Source of the DNA: Brucella rhizosphaerae
GTDB lineage: Bacteria > Pseudomonadota > Alphaproteobacteria > Rhizobiales > Rhizobiaceae
Assembly: GCF_002252475.1 (NCBI RefSeq)
Contig: NZ_NNRK01000026.1
Location: 124,001-188,000, forward strand
DNA length: 64,000 nt
Direction: 5' to 3'
Every line of letters begins with the position of its first letter. Within the stretch, counting starts at the first letter, position 1. The translations under genes were made by a program, and so were the position numbers. Positions 36,235-48,306 of this stretch are shown piece by piece. The notes beneath the pieces are model-generated. The model ran no database searches, was not told where the DNA came from, and saw only the letters and a list, made by a program, of their open reading frames with translations.

Positions 36235-37420
36235 GACTCAGGTCCGCAACTTTAATATTAACTTCGGTCCGCAGCATCCGGCTGCGCACGGCGTTTTGCG
36301 TCTTGTTCTTGAACTTGACGGCGAAGTCGTTGAACGCGTCGATCCGCATATCGGTCTGCTGCATCGCGGTACCGAGAAGCTGATGGAAACGAAGACCTAT
36401 CTTCAGGCTTTGCCTTATCTCGACCGCCTCGACTACGTGGCGCCGATGAATCAGGAACATGCCTATGCGATCGCTGTCGAACGCCTGCTTGGCGTCGATG
36501 TGCCTAAGCGCGGTCAGCTGATCCGTGTTCTTTATTCGGAAATCGGCCGTATTCTGAACCACATTCTTAACGTCACGACGCAGGCTATGGACGTTGGCGC
36601 GCTGACGCCGCCGCTCTGGGGCTTTGAAGAACGTGAAAAGCTGATGGTGTTCTATGAGCGCGCATGTGGCGCTCGTATGCACGCAGCTTATTTCCGCCCG
36701 GGTGGTGTTCATCAGGATCTGCCTGATCAGCTCATTGAAGATATTGGCAACTGGATTGATCCGTTCCTCTCTACCACACTTGCCAACCTCGACGATCTGA
36801 TCACTCCAAACCGTATTTTCAAGCAGCGTAACGTCGATATCGGCGTTGTTTCTCTTGAAGACGCATGGGCTTGGGGCTTCTCGGGTGTCATGGTTCGCGG
36901 TTCGGGTGCAGCATGGGATCTGCGTAAGTCGCAGCCTTATGAATGCTACAACGAAATGGAATTCGATATTCCAATCGGCAAGAACGGCGACTGCTATGAC
37001 CGTTACCTGATCCGTATGGAAGAAATGCGCCAGTCGGCTCGCATCATGCGCCAGTGCGTTGATCTTCTGCTCGGTAAGGAACGTGTCGGTCCTGTTTCCA
37101 ATACCGATAACAAAATCGTGCCGCCAAAGCGCGGCGAGATGAAGCGCTCGATGGAAGCGCTCATCCATCACTTCAAACTTTACACGGAAGGCTACCACGT
37201 GCCTGCCGGTGAAGTTTACGCAGCTGTCGAAGCACCAAAGGGTGAATTTGGCGTCTTCCTCGTATCGGATGGCACCAATAAACCTTACCGCTGCAAGCTG
37301 CGCGCCCCGGGCTTTGCCCATCTTCAGGCCATGGATTTCCTGTGCCGCGGTCACATGTTGGCTGACGTGTCGGCAATTCTTGGTTCGCTCGATATCGTGT
37401 TTGGTGAGGTTGACCGCTGA
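36227..37420 (+). CDS. nuoD: NADH-quinone oxidoreductase subunit D
   Basis: The 49-kDa subunit, 397 residues, that forms the quinone-binding cavity with NuoB. It starts [20 protein letters not shown], with the quinone-site histidine in this loop, and continues [15 protein letters not shown] and the conserved tyrosine in the [14 protein letters not shown] segment. A late [20 protein letters not shown] and the final DIVFGEVDR are typical of the family. The stop overlaps nuoE (TGATG), implying coupled translation. Confidence 0.97.
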   Translation: MAETQVRNFNINFGPQHPAAHGVLRLVLELDGEVVERVDPHIGLLHRGTEKLMETKTYLQALPYLDRLDYVAPMNQEHAYAIAVERLLGVDVPKRGQLIRVLYSEIGRILNHILNVTTQAMDVGALTPPLWGFEEREKLMVFYERACGARMHAAYFRPGGVHQDLPDQLIEDIGNWIDPFLSTTLANLDDLITPNRIFKQRNVDIGVVSLEDAWAWGFSGVMVRGSGAAWDLRKSQPYECYNEMEFDIPIGKNGDCYDRYLIRMEEMRQSARIMRQCVDLLLGKERVGPVSNTDNKIVPPKRGEMKRSMEALIHHFKLYTEGYHVPAGEVYAAVEAPKGEFGVFLVSDGTNKPYRCKLRAPGFAHLQAMDFLCRGHMLADVSAILGSLDIVFGEVDR

Positions 37421-38577
37421 TGTCCGTTCGCCGTCTCGCAGATGATGCCGTCCAGCCGGCTGGTTTCGCTTTCAACGCGGATAATCAGAACTGGGCGCAC
37501 AAGACGATCGCAAAATACCCGGAAGGCCGCCAGCAGTCGGCTGTTATTCCATTGCTCATGCGTGCGCAGGAGCAGGATGGCTGGGTCACTAAAGCTGCTA
37601 TCGAACATGTTGCAAGCATGCTTGATATGCCGCTGATCCGCGTTCTTGAAGTTGCGACGTTCTACACGCAGTTCCAACTTAAGCCTGTTGGTACGCGCGC
37701 TCACATTCAGGTTTGCGGCACCACGCCATGCATGTTGCGTGGCTCGGAAGCGCTGATGGATGTTTGTCGTCATAAGATCCACCACGATCCTTTTGAGCTC
37801 AACGCCGAAGGTACGCTGTCGTGGGAAGAAGTTGAATGCCAGGGCGCTTGCGTCAATGCACCGATGGTTATGATCTTCAAGGATGCTTACGAAGACCTGA
37901 CACCAGAACGCCTTGCTGAAATCATCGATGAATTCGAAGCAGGCAAGGGCGACGCGGTCAAAACGGGCCCACAGGATGGACGTATTACGTCTGAACCAAT
38001 GGGCGGTCTCACCGCGCTGACCGAGGATCTGGACTACAAGAAGATCGGTCTTGAAACGCGCAAGGCATCGGATGCAGCAGCAGCTAAAGCTAAGGCGGAA
38101 GCCGATGCAAAAGCCAAGGCGGAATCTGATGCGAAAGCCGCAGAAGAAGCCAGGAACGTTGCACCGTCGAATGCTGCCAAGCCAGTAACCAACGCAACGG
38201 AAACTGATCCAAGCCTCAAGACGCCGTCTGATGTGAAGGCATCAAACGCTGCTGAGAAGGCTGCTTCGGTTGACAGCAAGCAGGGTTACAAGCTTGACGA
38301 CAAAAACCGTCCGGAAGCGATCGCGCGTCCGGAGGCTGTTGACGATCTGAAGCTTATTTCCGGTGTTGGCCCGAAGATTGAGGCAACCCTGCACGAGCTG
38401 GGCGTTTTCACCTTCAAGCAGGTCGCTTCCTGGAAAAAGGCCGAGCGCGAGTGGGTTGATGGCTATCTGAGCTTCCACGGTCGTATTGAACGTGATGATT
38501 GGGTTAAGCAGGCCAAGGCTTTGGCCAGGGGCGGCGTCGAAGAATACATCAAGGTATTCGGAAAGAAGCCCGTATGA
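37420..38577 (+). CDS. nuoE: NADH-quinone oxidoreductase subunit E with C-terminal helix-hairpin-helix extension
   Basis: The 24-kDa subunit that carries cluster N1a. Residues 1-170 are the normal thioredoxin-like domain with ligands Cys99 and Cys104 (VCGTTPCMLRG) and Cys140 and Cys144 (ECQGACVNAP). The remaining 215 residues are extra against the E. coli subunit (166): an Ala/Lys/Glu-rich low-complexity linker (about 215-300) and a helix-hairpin-helix-type domain (DDLKLISGVGPKIEATLHEL, 305-380). Such tails are found in rhizobial homologues; their role is unknown. Confidence 0.94.
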   Translation: MSVRRLADDAVQPAGFAFNADNQNWAHKTIAKYPEGRQQSAVIPLLMRAQEQDGWVTKAAIEHVASMLDMPLIRVLEVATFYTQFQLKPVGTRAHIQVCGTTPCMLRGSEALMDVCRHKIHHDPFELNAEGTLSWEEVECQGACVNAPMVMIFKDAYEDLTPERLAEIIDEFEAGKGDAVKTGPQDGRITSEPMGGLTALTEDLDYKKIGLETRKASDAAAAKAKAEADAKAKAESDAKAAEEARNVAPSNAAKPVTNATETDPSLKTPSDVKASNAAEKAASVDSKQGYKLDDKNRPEAIARPEAVDDLKLISGVGPKIEATLHELGVFTFKQVASWKKAEREWVDGYLSFHGRIERDDWVKQAKALARGGVEEYIKVFGKKPV

Positions 38578-38618
38578 TGACTTCGACATTGGCAAACAGA
38601 AACGGAAACAGGTGAGAC

Positions 38619-39926
38619 ATGCTGGCTGATAAAGATCGCATATTCACCAATATTTACGGCTTCAAGGATCGGTCCCTGAAGGGCGCTATGTCGCGTGGCC
38701 ATTGGGACAACACCAAGGGCTTCATTGACAAGGGTCGTGACTGGATCATCGACGAGATGAAGGCATCTGGCCTTCGTGGGCGCGGCGGCGCCGGCTTCCC
38801 GACTGGCCTGAAATGGTCCTTTATGCCGAAAGAAGTCACGGATCGTCCGCATTACCTCGTCGTCAATGCCGACGAATCTGAGCCGGGCACCTGTAAGGAC
38901 CGCGAAATTCTGCGCCACGATCCGCATACGCTGATCGAAGGCTGCGTTATCGCCGGATGCGCCATGGGCGCACATGTTGCTTATATCTATCTGCGTGGCG
39001 AATTCATGCGTGAGCGTGAAGCGCTTCAGGCAGCGATTGATGAATGCTACGATGCTGGCCTTCTGGGCAAGAACAATAAGTGCGGCTGGGATATGGAGAT
39101 TCTCCTCCATCACGGTGCCGGTGCTTATATCTGCGGCGAAGAAACAGCACTTCTCGAAAGCCTCGAAGGGAAAAAGGGTCAGCCACGTCTGAAGCCTCCT
39201 TTCCCAGCGAACATGGGTCTTTACGGTTGCCCGACGACTGTTAACAATGTTGAATCGATTGCAGTAGCGCCGACGATCCTTCGTCGCGGTGGTGCATGGT
39301 TCTCGTCGATTGGTCGTCCGAACAACGTCGGTACCAAGCTGTTCCAGATTTCCGGTCACGTGAATACGCCGTGCACCGTGGAAGAGGGGCTCGGCATTCC
39401 ATTCCGTGAGTTGATTGAAAAGCACGGCGGCGGCATCCGCGGCGGCTGGGACAATCTTCTTGCAGTCATTCCGGGCGGCGCATCATGCCCGGTTATTAAG
39501 GCCGAAGACATGATGGATGCCATCATGGATTTCGACGGTATGCGCGAAAAGAAGTCTTCGTTCGGTACGGGCGGTCTTATCGTCATGGATAAGTCCACCG
39601 ACATCATCAAGGCGATTGCCCGTCTTGCAGCTTTCTTCAAGCATGAAAGCTGCGGCCAGTGCACGCCTTGCCGTGAAGGTACAGGCTGGATGTGGCGCGT
39701 CATGGAACGCATGGTTAAGGGTAACGCGCAGAAGCGCGAAATCGACATGCTGTTCGACGTTACCAAGCAGATTGAAGGTCACACGATCTGCGCGCTTGGT
39801 GATGCTGCTGCCTGGCCTATTCAGGGCCTGATCCGCAATTTCCGTCCGGAAATTGAAAAGCGCATTGACGATTATACGCGCAACGCTGTTCAGAGCCGCA
39901 ACATCCGTCTGGAAGCAGCGGAATAA
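38619..39926 (+). CDS. nuoF: NADH-quinone oxidoreductase subunit F
   Basis: The 51-kDa NADH-binding subunit, 435 residues, with FMN and cluster N3. [19 protein letters not shown] is the NADH/FMN-binding loop and [20 protein letters not shown] the second FMN segment. [15 protein letters not shown] supplies three N3 cysteines, with the fourth in [14 protein letters not shown]. Length and order of motifs are standard. A 95-base gap separates it from nuoG. Confidence 0.97.
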   Translation: MLADKDRIFTNIYGFKDRSLKGAMSRGHWDNTKGFIDKGRDWIIDEMKASGLRGRGGAGFPTGLKWSFMPKEVTDRPHYLVVNADESEPGTCKDREILRHDPHTLIEGCVIAGCAMGAHVAYIYLRGEFMREREALQAAIDECYDAGLLGKNNKCGWDMEILLHHGAGAYICGEETALLESLEGKKGQPRLKPPFPANMGLYGCPTTVNNVESIAVAPTILRRGGAWFSSIGRPNNVGTKLFQISGHVNTPCTVEEGLGIPFRELIEKHGGGIRGGWDNLLAVIPGGASCPVIKAEDMMDAIMDFDGMREKKSSFGTGGLIVMDKSTDIIKAIARLAAFFKHESCGQCTPCREGTGWMWRVMERMVKGNAQKREIDMLFDVTKQIEGHTICALGDAAAWPIQGLIRNFRPEIEKRIDDYTRNAVQSRNIRLEAAE

Positions 39927-40021
39927 GGCTGACGCATTGTGTAGTGCGGTCCGTCTCCCATGGACCGCAATAGAGTTTGACATCTGGAAGATGCGGCAAG
40001 AGCCGCAGGTTTGGATAAGCG

Positions 40022-42106
40022 ATGGCAAATATTAAGGTTGACGGCACAGAGATCGAAGTTCCCGATCACTATACGCTCCTTCAGGCTGCCGAAGCCGCGG
40101 GGGCTGAAGTCCCGCGTTTTTGTTTCCACGAACGGCTTTCCATCGCCGGAAACTGCCGCATGTGTCTGGTTGAAGTGAAGGGTGGACCGCCGAAGCCGGC
40201 GGCATCCTGCGCTATGGGCGTGCGCGATCTGCGTCCCGGTCCGAATGGCGAAGCACCTGAAATTTTCACCAACACGCCGATGGTCAAAAAGGCCCGCGAA
40301 GGCGTGATGGAATTCCTGCTCATCAACCATCCGCTTGATTGCCCGATTTGCGATCAGGCAGGTGAATGCGATCTGCAGGATCAGGCAATGGCGTTTGGTA
40401 CCGATGGCTCGCGCTATCGCGAAAACAAGCGTGCGGTTGAGAACAAATATATTGGCCCTCTCGTCAAGACTGTGATGACACGCTGCATTCACTGCACGCG
40501 CTGCGTCCGCTTCACGACCGAAGTGGCTGGTATTTCTGAACTCGGCCTCATTGGTCGCGGCGAAGATGCTGAAATCACCACCTATCTCGAACGCGCAATG
40601 ACTTCAGAGCTGCAGGGCAATGTCATCGACCTTTGCCCGGTGGGTGCTTTGACCTCGCGTCCATATGAATTCCAGGCTCGTCCGTGGGAATTGAACAAGA
40701 CTGAAACCATCGACGTGATGGATGCTGTCGGTTCGAATATCCGCGTTGATACCCGTGGCCGTGAAGTGATGCGCATCATGCCGCGCGTCAATGAAGCGGT
40801 GAACGAAGAATGGATTTCCGACAAGACCCGCTTCATCTGGGATGGTCTGCGCACCCAGCGCCTTGATCGCCCATATGTTCGCAAGGATGGCCGTCTGGTT
40901 GCAGCATCATGGCCTGAGGCTTTCGCAGCAATCGCTGCAAAGGTTTCGGCAACCTCTGCTGACAAGATTGGCGCAGTTGCTGGCGATATGGCTTCGGTTG
41001 AAGAGCTTTATGCTCTGAAGAACCTGATTTCATCGCTTGGTTCTGCAAATATCGATAGCCGTCAGGATGGTGCAGCACTTGATCCAGCTCTGGGTCGTGC
41101 AAGCTATCTCTTTAACACGACGATCGAAGGCATTGAAAATGCTGACGCTCTTCTGATTATCGGCTCCAACCCACGTGTTGAAGCAGCGGTTCTCAACGCT
41201 CGTATTCGCAAGCGTCAGCGCATGGGTCGTTTCCCGATCGCTCTGATCGGCGAGCAGACTGAACTGCGTTATGATTACGAATATCTCGGCGCAGGCGCAG
41301 ACACGCTTGCAGCTGTTGCTTCTGGCAAAAATGCATTCCGCGATGTGCTGGTAAAGGCCGAACGTCCGCTGATCATTGTTGGTCAGGGCGCATTGATTGG
41401 CGAAAACGGCGCTGCAGTTCTGGCTCAAGCCGCCAAGCTCGCTCAGGACGTCGGTGCGATCAACGGTGAGTGGAACGGTTTCTCGGTTCTTCACACTGCG
41501 GCGTCACGTGTTGGCGCACTCGATCTTGGTCTTGTTCCGGGTGAGGGCGGCAAGGTTGCAGGCGATATGCTTGGCAATCTTGATGTTGTGTTCCTGCTTG
41601 GTGCAGACGAACTCGACATGACCAGCAAAGGTTCGAGCTTCGTTGTCTATATCGGTACGCACGGCGATGCCGGTGCACATGCCGCTGACGTTATCCTGCC
41701 AGGTGCAGCCTATACCGAAAAGTCGGGTACATGGCTCAACACCGAAGGTCGCGTACAGCTCGGCAATCGTGCTGGTTTCGCACCAGGCGAAGCAAAGGAA
41801 GATTGGGCAATCCTGCGCGCTCTTTCAGACACGCTTGGCAAACGCCTGCCATTTGACTCGCTCGCACAGCTTCGTGCCAAACTCTATGCAGACTACCCGC
41901 ATATGATGGCGATTGACACTGTTGCGCCTGCTGCCGCTGACGATCTGGTCGCGCTGGCAGCGAAAGCAACTAACCTGGGTGGCGGCGCTGCGTTCGTTTC
42001 CCCGGTCAAGGATTTCTACCTGACGAACCCAATCGCGCGTGCTTCCGCTGTCATGGCCGAGTGCTCGGCGCTTGCGGCCGGCAGCTTCCAACAGGCAGCT
42101 GAGTAA
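40022..42106 (+). CDS. nuoG: NADH-quinone oxidoreductase subunit G
   Basis: The 75-kDa electron-transfer subunit, 694 residues. The N-terminal 2Fe-2S ligands are in [20 protein letters not shown] and the preceding loop. The His/Cys ligands of N5 are in [17 protein letters not shown], and N4 is in [12 protein letters not shown] with a later [15 protein letters not shown]. The rest is a molybdopterin-oxidoreductase-like domain without cofactor. The length fits the mitochondrial-type subunit, shorter than the 900-residue E. coli form. Confidence 0.96.
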   Translation: MANIKVDGTEIEVPDHYTLLQAAEAAGAEVPRFCFHERLSIAGNCRMCLVEVKGGPPKPAASCAMGVRDLRPGPNGEAPEIFTNTPMVKKAREGVMEFLLINHPLDCPICDQAGECDLQDQAMAFGTDGSRYRENKRAVENKYIGPLVKTVMTRCIHCTRCVRFTTEVAGISELGLIGRGEDAEITTYLERAMTSELQGNVIDLCPVGALTSRPYEFQARPWELNKTETIDVMDAVGSNIRVDTRGREVMRIMPRVNEAVNEEWISDKTRFIWDGLRTQRLDRPYVRKDGRLVAASWPEAFAAIAAKVSATSADKIGAVAGDMASVEELYALKNLISSLGSANIDSRQDGAALDPALGRASYLFNTTIEGIENADALLIIGSNPRVEAAVLNARIRKRQRMGRFPIALIGEQTELRYDYEYLGAGADTLAAVASGKNAFRDVLVKAERPLIIVGQGALIGENGAAVLAQAAKLAQDVGAINGEWNGFSVLHTAASRVGALDLGLVPGEGGKVAGDMLGNLDVVFLLGADELDMTSKGSSFVVYIGTHGDAGAHAADVILPGAAYTEKSGTWLNTEGRVQLGNRAGFAPGEAKEDWAILRALSDTLGKRLPFDSLAQLRAKLYADYPHMMAIDTVAPAAADDLVALAAKATNLGGGAAFVSPVKDFYLTNPIARASAVMAECSALAAGSFQQAAE

Positions 42107-42125
42107 GCGAGAGAGAGACGGAATA

Positions 42126-43169
42126 ATGGACGGAATTTTTGCAGCTTACGTCTTGCCCGCGCTGATTATGGCGCTGAAGTCGGTCGTTCTGCTTGTCGTA
42201 TTGCTGATCGTCGTGGCTTACCTGCTTTATGCGGATCGTAAGATCTGGGCAGCCGTGCAGCTTCGCCGTGGACCGAACGTCGTTGGCCCATGGGGTCTGT
42301 TTCAGGCTTTTGCCGATCTTTTGAAGTTCGTCTTCAAAGAGCCGATCATTCCATCGGGTGCGAACAAGGGTGTGTTTCTTCTCGCACCGTTCATTTCCGC
42401 GGTGCTGGCAATGGCAACCTGGGCGGTCATTCCGGTCAACGAAGGTTGGGCAATCGCCAACATCAATGTCGGCTTGCTTTATATCTTCGCTATTTCTTCG
42501 CTTGAAGTTTATGGCGTTATCATGGGTGGCTGGGCCTCGAACTCGAAGTATCCGTTTCTCGGTGCACTTCGTTCGGCAGCGCAGATGGTTTCTTATGAAG
42601 TATCGATCGGCTTCGTTATCGTTACGGTTCTTCTGACGGTTGGCTCGCTTAACCTGACAGATATCGTATTGTCGCAGAATACGGGTATCGGTACATCGCT
42701 CGGTCTGCCTGCTTCGTTCCTTGACTGGAACTGGCTGGTTCTGTTCCCGATGTTCGTGATCTTCTTCATCTCGGCGCTTGCTGAGACGAACCGTCCGCCA
42801 TTCGATCTGGTCGAAGCTGAATCGGAACTCGTGGCCGGTCATATGATCGAATATTCGTCCACGCCGTTTCTTCTGTTCTTCCTCGGCGAGTATGTGGCGA
42901 TCACGCTGATGTGCGCTCTGATGACGACGCTCTTCCTTGGCGGCTGGTTGCCTCCGGTTGATGTGTGGTTCCTCAACTGGGTTCCCGGCGTCATCTGGTT
43001 CATGCTCAAGCTCTGCTTCTGCTTCTTCATGTTCGCTATGGTGAAGGCTTTCGTACCGCGTTACCGCTACGACCAGCTGATGCGTCTGGGCTGGAAAGTA
43101 TTCCTGCCGATCTCGCTCTTCATGGTCGTTCTGACCGCGACCGTCATCAAAGTCTTCGATCTGGTGTAA
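42126..43169 (+). CDS. nuoH: NADH-quinone oxidoreductase subunit H
   Basis: The ND1-type membrane subunit, 347 residues and eight helices, that closes the quinone cavity and links both arms. The start at 42126 ([19 protein letters not shown]) is chosen over the longer frame from 42039. [19 protein letters not shown] and the acidic loop [20 protein letters not shown] are diagnostic. It follows nuoG by 19 bases. Confidence 0.96.
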   Translation: MDGIFAAYVLPALIMALKSVVLLVVLLIVVAYLLYADRKIWAAVQLRRGPNVVGPWGLFQAFADLLKFVFKEPIIPSGANKGVFLLAPFISAVLAMATWAVIPVNEGWAIANINVGLLYIFAISSLEVYGVIMGGWASNSKYPFLGALRSAAQMVSYEVSIGFVIVTVLLTVGSLNLTDIVLSQNTGIGTSLGLPASFLDWNWLVLFPMFVIFFISALAETNRPPFDLVEAESELVAGHMIEYSSTPFLLFFLGEYVAITLMCALMTTLFLGGWLPPVDVWFLNWVPGVIWFMLKLCFCFFMFAMVKAFVPRYRYDQLMRLGWKVFLPISLFMVVLTATVIKVFDLV

Positions 43170-43181
43170 GGAGAAAGAAAA

Positions 43182-43673
43182 ATGGCTTCTTTCGCACAGG
43201 CCGCGAAATCACTCCTTCTAAAGGAATTCGTCGGCGCTTTCTTCCTCTCCATGCGTCAGTTCTTCGCGCCAAAGGCGACATTGAACTACCCGCATGAAAA
43301 GGGTCCTATTTCTCCACGTTTTCGTGGCGAACATGCGCTGCGCCGTTATCCCAACGGCGAAGAACGTTGCATTGCCTGCAAGCTCTGCGAAGCGATCTGC
43401 CCGGCGCAGGCTATCACCATTGAAGCGGGTCCCCGCCGCAATGACGGTACGCGCCGCACGGTGCGTTACGACATCGATATGGTGAAGTGCATCTATTGCG
43501 GTTTCTGTCAGGAAGCTTGCCCGGTTGATGCAATCGTTGAAGGTCCGAACTTTGAGTTCGCGACCGAAACCCGCGAAGAGCTCTACTATGACAAGGACAA
43601 GCTCCTTGCCAATGGCGATCGCTGGGAACGCGAAATTGCGCGCAACATCGCTATTGATGCGCCATATCGCTGA
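43182..43673 (+). CDS. nuoI: NADH-quinone oxidoreductase subunit I
   Basis: The 163-residue TYKY subunit with two 4Fe-4S clusters (N6a, N6b): [20 protein letters not shown] and [20 protein letters not shown]. An amphipathic N-terminal helix docks it on the membrane arm in the family. It follows nuoH by 12 bases. The 170-base gap that follows is the longest inside this operon and holds two hairpins. Confidence 0.97.
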   Translation: MASFAQAAKSLLLKEFVGAFFLSMRQFFAPKATLNYPHEKGPISPRFRGEHALRRYPNGEERCIACKLCEAICPAQAITIEAGPRRNDGTRRTVRYDIDMVKCIYCGFCQEACPVDAIVEGPNFEFATETREELYYDKDKLLANGDRWEREIARNIAIDAPYR

Positions 43674-43720
43674 TTGGTTTTGCTGAAACCTCTGTTTCGG
43701 CATCCGGTTTGAAAAAGCGG

Positions 43721-43778
43721 CAACAAGAGGGGGCAACCTCGCTTGTTGTCTGAATTTAAGTTTCGCGATTTTTCGCGA
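43721..43778 (+). promoter_or_regulatory. Two hairpins between nuoI and nuoJ
   Basis: CAACAAG/CTTGTTG with an inner AGG/CCT (43721-43748) and TCGCGA-TTTT-TCGCGA (43763-43778) follow one another in the 170-base gap. No T-run follows. They could be processing or stability elements within the long nuo mRNA. Confidence 0.45.
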
Positions 43779-43843
43779 CAAACAAAGACTAAAGCGGGCA
43801 AAGCAATAGGGCTTTGTCCACGGAAAGGTGTTGGGGGATCCCC

Positions 43844-44461
43844 ATGCTGACAGGTATTGCGGCAGCGTTCTTCTATCTGTTCGCCTTTATCATGATCGCT
43901 AGCGCGTTCATGGTAATTGCGGCACGCAACCCCGTGCATTCGGTGCTGTTTCTGATCCTCGCTTTCTTCAATGCGGCGGCACTATTCTTGCTGACGGGGG
44001 CCGAGTTCCTCGCCATGATCCTGCTTGTCGTTTATGTCGGCGCTGTGGCGGTTCTCTTCCTCTTCGTCGTCATGATGTTGGATGTCGATTTCTCCGAGTT
44101 GAAGCGTGGTGCGCTGCAGTATGCGCCAATCGGTGCTCTCGTCGGTCTGATCCTGCTGGGCGAACTGATCGTTGTGTTCGCGGGTTCGATGTTCACTCCC
44201 AAGCTGGGGCAGGGCTCGGTTCCGATCCCTGATCTCGCAGAACGTACCAACACTGCCGCACTCGGTGACATTCTTTACACCGACTACGTTTTCAACTTCC
44301 AGATTGCCGGATTGGTCCTTCTCGTTGCCATGATCGGTGCGATCGTTCTGACGCTGCGGCACAAGCCGAATGTAAAGCGCCAGTCGATCCCGGTTCAGGT
44401 TGCTCGTACGCCTGAAACGGCGATCGAGATCAAGAAGGTCGAAACGGGCAAAGGCATCTGA
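43844..44461 (+). CDS. nuoJ: NADH-quinone oxidoreductase subunit J
   Basis: The ND6-type membrane subunit, 205 residues and five helices. The start at 43844 ([15 protein letters not shown]) is preferred over the frame from 43814. [20 protein letters not shown] is the conserved pi-bulge helix. A polar tail of about 40 residues extends beyond the last helix. Confidence 0.95.
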   Translation: MLTGIAAAFFYLFAFIMIASAFMVIAARNPVHSVLFLILAFFNAAALFLLTGAEFLAMILLVVYVGAVAVLFLFVVMMLDVDFSELKRGALQYAPIGALVGLILLGELIVVFAGSMFTPKLGQGSVPIPDLAERTNTAALGDILYTDYVFNFQIAGLVLLVAMIGAIVLTLRHKPNVKRQSIPVQVARTPETAIEIKKVETGKGI

Positions 44462-44471
44462 GGATAAGAAT

Positions 44472-44780
44472 ATGGAAATCGGTATTTCTCATTATCTGAC
44501 CGTTTCAGCCATCCTGTTCACACTTGGCGTTTTCGGTATCTTTTTAAACCGTAAGAACGTCATCGTTATCCTGATGTCTGTCGAATTGATCCTCCTCTCG
44601 GTCAATCTCAACTTCGTGGCGTTTTCTTCTGTTCTCGGCGATATGGTCGGGCAGGTTTTCGCGCTCTTCGTTCTGACTGTTGCAGCTGCAGAAGCGGCTA
44701 TCGGTCTGGCAATTCTCGTTGTTTTCTTCCGTAATCGCGGTTCTATCGCGGTGGAAGACGTCAATGTTATGAAAGGTTGA
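44472..44780 (+). CDS. nuoK: NADH-quinone oxidoreductase subunit K
   Basis: The ND4L-type subunit, 102 residues and three helices. The start at 44472 ([16 protein letters not shown]) gives the exact family length. The buried glutamates of the proton path are in [17 protein letters not shown] and [19 protein letters not shown]. It lies ten bases after nuoJ and seven before nuoL. Confidence 0.96.
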   Translation: MEIGISHYLTVSAILFTLGVFGIFLNRKNVIVILMSVELILLSVNLNFVAFSSVLGDMVGQVFALFVLTVAAAEAAIGLAILVVFFRNRGSIAVEDVNVMKG

Positions 44781-44787
44781 CGGGCAA

Positions 44788-46782
44788 ATGCTCTACTACG
44801 CGATCGTCTTCCTTCCGCTTATTGGCTTTCTTGTTGCCGGAATTTTTGGCAACCAGATGGGCGCTAAAGCGAGTGAATACCTCACTTCCGGCCTGATGGT
44901 GATCGTCGCGATCCTGTCTTGGGTCGTGTTTTTCAAAATTCCGCTCGGCCACGAGGCCGAAACCATCCGTATCCCTGTGCTTCATTGGGTTACGTCCGGT
45001 TCGCTGTCGTTCGACTGGGCTCTGCGCGTTGATACGCTGACCGGCGTTATGCTCGTCGTGATCAACTCGGTGTCTGCACTGGTGCATATCTATTCGATCG
45101 GATACATGCACCACGATCCGCACCGTCCGCGCTTCTTTGCTTATCTGTCGCTTTTCACCTTCGCCATGCTCATGCTGGTCACGTCGGACAATCTGATTCA
45201 GATGTTCTTCGGCTGGGAAGGTGTGGGTCTGGCATCTTATCTCCTGATCGGTTTCTGGTTCCAGAAGCCTTCGGCAAATGCCGCTGCTATGAAGGCTTTT
45301 GTTGTCAACCGCGTTGGTGACTTTGGCTTCCTGCTCGGTATCTTCGGTCTGTTCGCGCTGTTCCAGTCGGTTGATTACAATACGATCTTTGCGGCTGCTG
45401 CGAATTATCTGCCTGCTGAAGGTGCTGCCGATACCGGTGCAGTTGTTCTCAACTTCCTCGGCTATGAGCTGCACAAGGAAACAGCGCTGACAGTTGTCTG
45501 TCTGCTGCTCTTCATGGGTGCTATGGGTAAATCTGCGCAGTTCCTGCTGCACACCTGGCTTCCTGACGCGATGGAAGGCCCGACACCTGTTTCGGCGCTT
45601 ATTCACGCGGCAACGATGGTGACCGCGGGTGTGTTCATGGTTGCACGCCTGTCACCGGTCTTTGAATATTCGCACACCGCATTGTTGATCGTGACGATTA
45701 TCGGCGCAACGACAGCATTCTTTGCTGCAACTGTTGCTCTGGTTCAGAACGACATTAAGCGCGTTATCGCTTATTCAACCTGTTCGCAGCTTGGTTACAT
45801 GTTTGCGGCTCTTGGTGTCGGCGCTTATGGCGCTGCTGTATTCCACCTCTTCACACATGCGTTCTTCAAGGCACTTCTGTTCCTTTGCGCCGGTTCGGTT
45901 ATCCACGCCGTGTCGGACGAGCAGGACATGCGTCGCATGGGTGGTCTGCGCAAGCTGATCCCAATCACCTATTGGATGATGATGATCGGTACTGTTGCGA
46001 TTACGGGTCTGGGCGTTCCAGGAACGATCATCGGTACGGCCGGCTTCTTCTCGAAGGACGCTATTATCGAGTCGGTCTTTGCATCGCACAGCCTTGCATC
46101 AGGTTACGCCTTCACGCTTCTGGTGGTCGCAGCTCTCTTCACGAGCTTCTATTCCTGGCGTCTGATTTTCATGACTTTCTACGGCAAGCCACGCGCTTCC
46201 GCTGAAGTCATGCATCATGTTCATGAATCGCCGCCAGTGATGCTCGTTCCGTTGTTGCTTCTTGCTGTTGGCGCGCTGCTTGCTGGTTTCGTGTTCAAGG
46301 AATATTTCTTCGGTCACGAATATGCAGAGTTCTGGAAGGGTGCGATCTACACCGCTCCGGGCAACGAAATCCTGGAACATTATCACCATGTTCCGCTGTG
46401 GGTTAAGCTGTCGCCGTTCATCGCAATGCTGATCGGTCTGGTTACGGCCTGGGTGTTCTACATCCGCGCGCCACATATCCCGAAGGCACTCGCAGAGCGT
46501 CATCGCGGTCTGTACCAGTTCCTTCTCAACAAGTGGTACTTCGACGAACTTTACGACTACATCTTCGTCCGTCCTGCACGTTGGCTCGGCCGCTTCTTCT
46601 GGAAGGTCGGCGATGGCAAGATTATTGACGGATACGGTCCCAACGGTGTCGCCGCGCGCGTTCTTGATGTTACAGGTCGCGTTGTGAAGATGCAGTCGGG
46701 TTACCTTTATCACTACGCATTCGCGATGCTTATCGGCGTCGCCGCGCTCGTCACCTGGATGATGCTCGGGAGCTCTCTCTGA
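44788..46782 (+). CDS. nuoL: NADH-quinone oxidoreductase subunit L
   Basis: The distal antiporter-like (ND5) subunit, 664 residues, with about 14 core helices and the long lateral helix near the C-terminus. [39 protein letters not shown] and the [18 protein letters not shown] helix with [16 protein letters not shown] are family landmarks that include the proton-path lysines. Its stop overlaps the nuoM start by one base. Confidence 0.96.
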   Translation: MLYYAIVFLPLIGFLVAGIFGNQMGAKASEYLTSGLMVIVAILSWVVFFKIPLGHEAETIRIPVLHWVTSGSLSFDWALRVDTLTGVMLVVINSVSALVHIYSIGYMHHDPHRPRFFAYLSLFTFAMLMLVTSDNLIQMFFGWEGVGLASYLLIGFWFQKPSANAAAMKAFVVNRVGDFGFLLGIFGLFALFQSVDYNTIFAAAANYLPAEGAADTGAVVLNFLGYELHKETALTVVCLLLFMGAMGKSAQFLLHTWLPDAMEGPTPVSALIHAATMVTAGVFMVARLSPVFEYSHTALLIVTIIGATTAFFAATVALVQNDIKRVIAYSTCSQLGYMFAALGVGAYGAAVFHLFTHAFFKALLFLCAGSVIHAVSDEQDMRRMGGLRKLIPITYWMMMIGTVAITGLGVPGTIIGTAGFFSKDAIIESVFASHSLASGYAFTLLVVAALFTSFYSWRLIFMTFYGKPRASAEVMHHVHESPPVMLVPLLLLAVGALLAGFVFKEYFFGHEYAEFWKGAIYTAPGNEILEHYHHVPLWVKLSPFIAMLIGLVTAWVFYIRAPHIPKALAERHRGLYQFLLNKWYFDELYDYIFVRPARWLGRFFWKVGDGKIIDGYGPNGVAARVLDVTGRVVKMQSGYLYHYAFAMLIGVAALVTWMMLGSSL

Positions 46783-48290
46783 TGACCGATTGGCCAATTC
46801 TTTCTACGGTCACATTTCTGCCGCTCGTCGGCGCCTTGTTGATCCTTCTCATCAAGGATGACAGCGAAGCCTCGCGTCGCAACATCAAGAATGTTGCGCT
46901 GCTGACTACGGTTTTCGTTTTCATTCTCTCTCTGGTTATCTGGGCTGGGTTTGATAATTCAAATCCGGGCTTCCAGATGGTCGAACAGGTTGACTGGCTC
47001 GGTGGTGGCATTTCCTACCACATGGGCGTTGACGGCATTTCGATGCTCTTCGTCGTGCTGACTGCTTTCCTCATGCCTTTCTGCGTGCTGGCGAGCTGGG
47101 TCTCCATCGACAAGCGTGTCAAGGAATACATGATCGCGTTCCTAATTCTGGAAACGCTCATGATCGGCGTGTTCTGCGCGCTGGATCTGTTCCTGTTTTA
47201 TGTCTTCTTTGAAGCAAGCCTTATCCCGATGTTCATTATCATCGGCGTCTGGGGCGGCAAGCGCCGCGTTTATGCAAGCTTCAAGTTCTTCCTCTATACG
47301 CTGCTCGGCTCGGTGCTGATGCTGATCGCGATCATGGCAATGTACTGGCAGGCCGGTACGCTAAATATCGTTGAACTGCTCAAGTACGACTTCCCGGCAG
47401 GCATGCAAACGTGGCTATGGCTGGCATTCTTCGCGTCGTTCGCCGTCAAGATGCCAATGTGGCCGGTTCATACCTGGTTGCCGGATGCGCACGTTGAAGC
47501 ACCTACGGCAGGCTCGGTCATTCTGGCCGGTATCCTTCTGAAGCTTGGCGGCTATGGCTTCCTGCGTTTCTCGCTGCCTATGTTCCCGCTGGCATCGGCC
47601 GATTTTGCACCGTTCGTCTTTGCACTCTCTGCAATTGCTATCGTCTACACCTCGCTCGTGGCTTTGGTGCAGGAAGATATCAAGAAGCTGATTGCTTATT
47701 CGTCGGTCGCACACATGGGCTATGTGACCATGGGTATCTTCGCAGCCAATGAGCAGGGCGTGCAGGGTGCAATCTTCCAGATGCTCTCGCATGGTATCGT
47801 TTCGGGCGCGCTCTTCCTTTGCGTCGGCGTGATCTATGATCGTATGCATACCCGTGAGATTTCGGCTTTTGGCGGTCTCGTCAACAACATGCCGAAATAT
47901 GCCGTTGCCTTCCTCATCTTGACGATGGCGAATGTCGGTCTTCCGGGTACGTCAGGCTTTATCGGTGAGTTCCTCACGCTGTTCGGTGTCTTCCGCGTCA
48001 ATACGTGGGTGGCTCTGTTCGCAACATCAGGTGTGATCCTGTCGGCAGCCTACGCGCTGTGGCTCTATCGCAACGTGGTGTTTGGTGCGCTGACTAAGGA
48101 AAGCCTCAAGGGCCTTCTCGATCTCAGCCCGCGTGAAAAGCTGATCCTTTATCCGCTTGTGATCCTCACCATTTTCTTCGGTGTGTATCCGGTGCCGGTC
48201 TTCGATGCGACCGCAAGCGCCGTGCATGCACTGGTTAATCATTACGACGCAGCGCTGGCGAATGCCGCTAGCGCTACGCTGGCGCAGTAG
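46782..48290 (+). CDS. nuoM: NADH-quinone oxidoreductase subunit M
   Basis: The middle antiporter-like (ND4) subunit, 502 residues and 14 helices. [20 protein letters not shown] holds the conserved glutamate, [20 protein letters not shown] the key lysine and histidine, and [20 protein letters not shown] the second lysine. It is followed by nuoN after 16 bases. Confidence 0.96.
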   Translation: MTDWPILSTVTFLPLVGALLILLIKDDSEASRRNIKNVALLTTVFVFILSLVIWAGFDNSNPGFQMVEQVDWLGGGISYHMGVDGISMLFVVLTAFLMPFCVLASWVSIDKRVKEYMIAFLILETLMIGVFCALDLFLFYVFFEASLIPMFIIIGVWGGKRRVYASFKFFLYTLLGSVLMLIAIMAMYWQAGTLNIVELLKYDFPAGMQTWLWLAFFASFAVKMPMWPVHTWLPDAHVEAPTAGSVILAGILLKLGGYGFLRFSLPMFPLASADFAPFVFALSAIAIVYTSLVALVQEDIKKLIAYSSVAHMGYVTMGIFAANEQGVQGAIFQMLSHGIVSGALFLCVGVIYDRMHTREISAFGGLVNNMPKYAVAFLILTMANVGLPGTSGFIGEFLTLFGVFRVNTWVALFATSGVILSAAYALWLYRNVVFGALTKESLKGLLDLSPREKLILYPLVILTIFFGVYPVPVFDATASAVHALVNHYDAALANAASATLAQ

Positions 48291-48306
48291 TAAAGGCAAA
48301 GGCCCG

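Noticed and set aside
36125-37354. 409-residue minus-strand ORF across nuoD
   Set aside because: Mirror frame of a highly conserved complex I gene; no recognisable domain.
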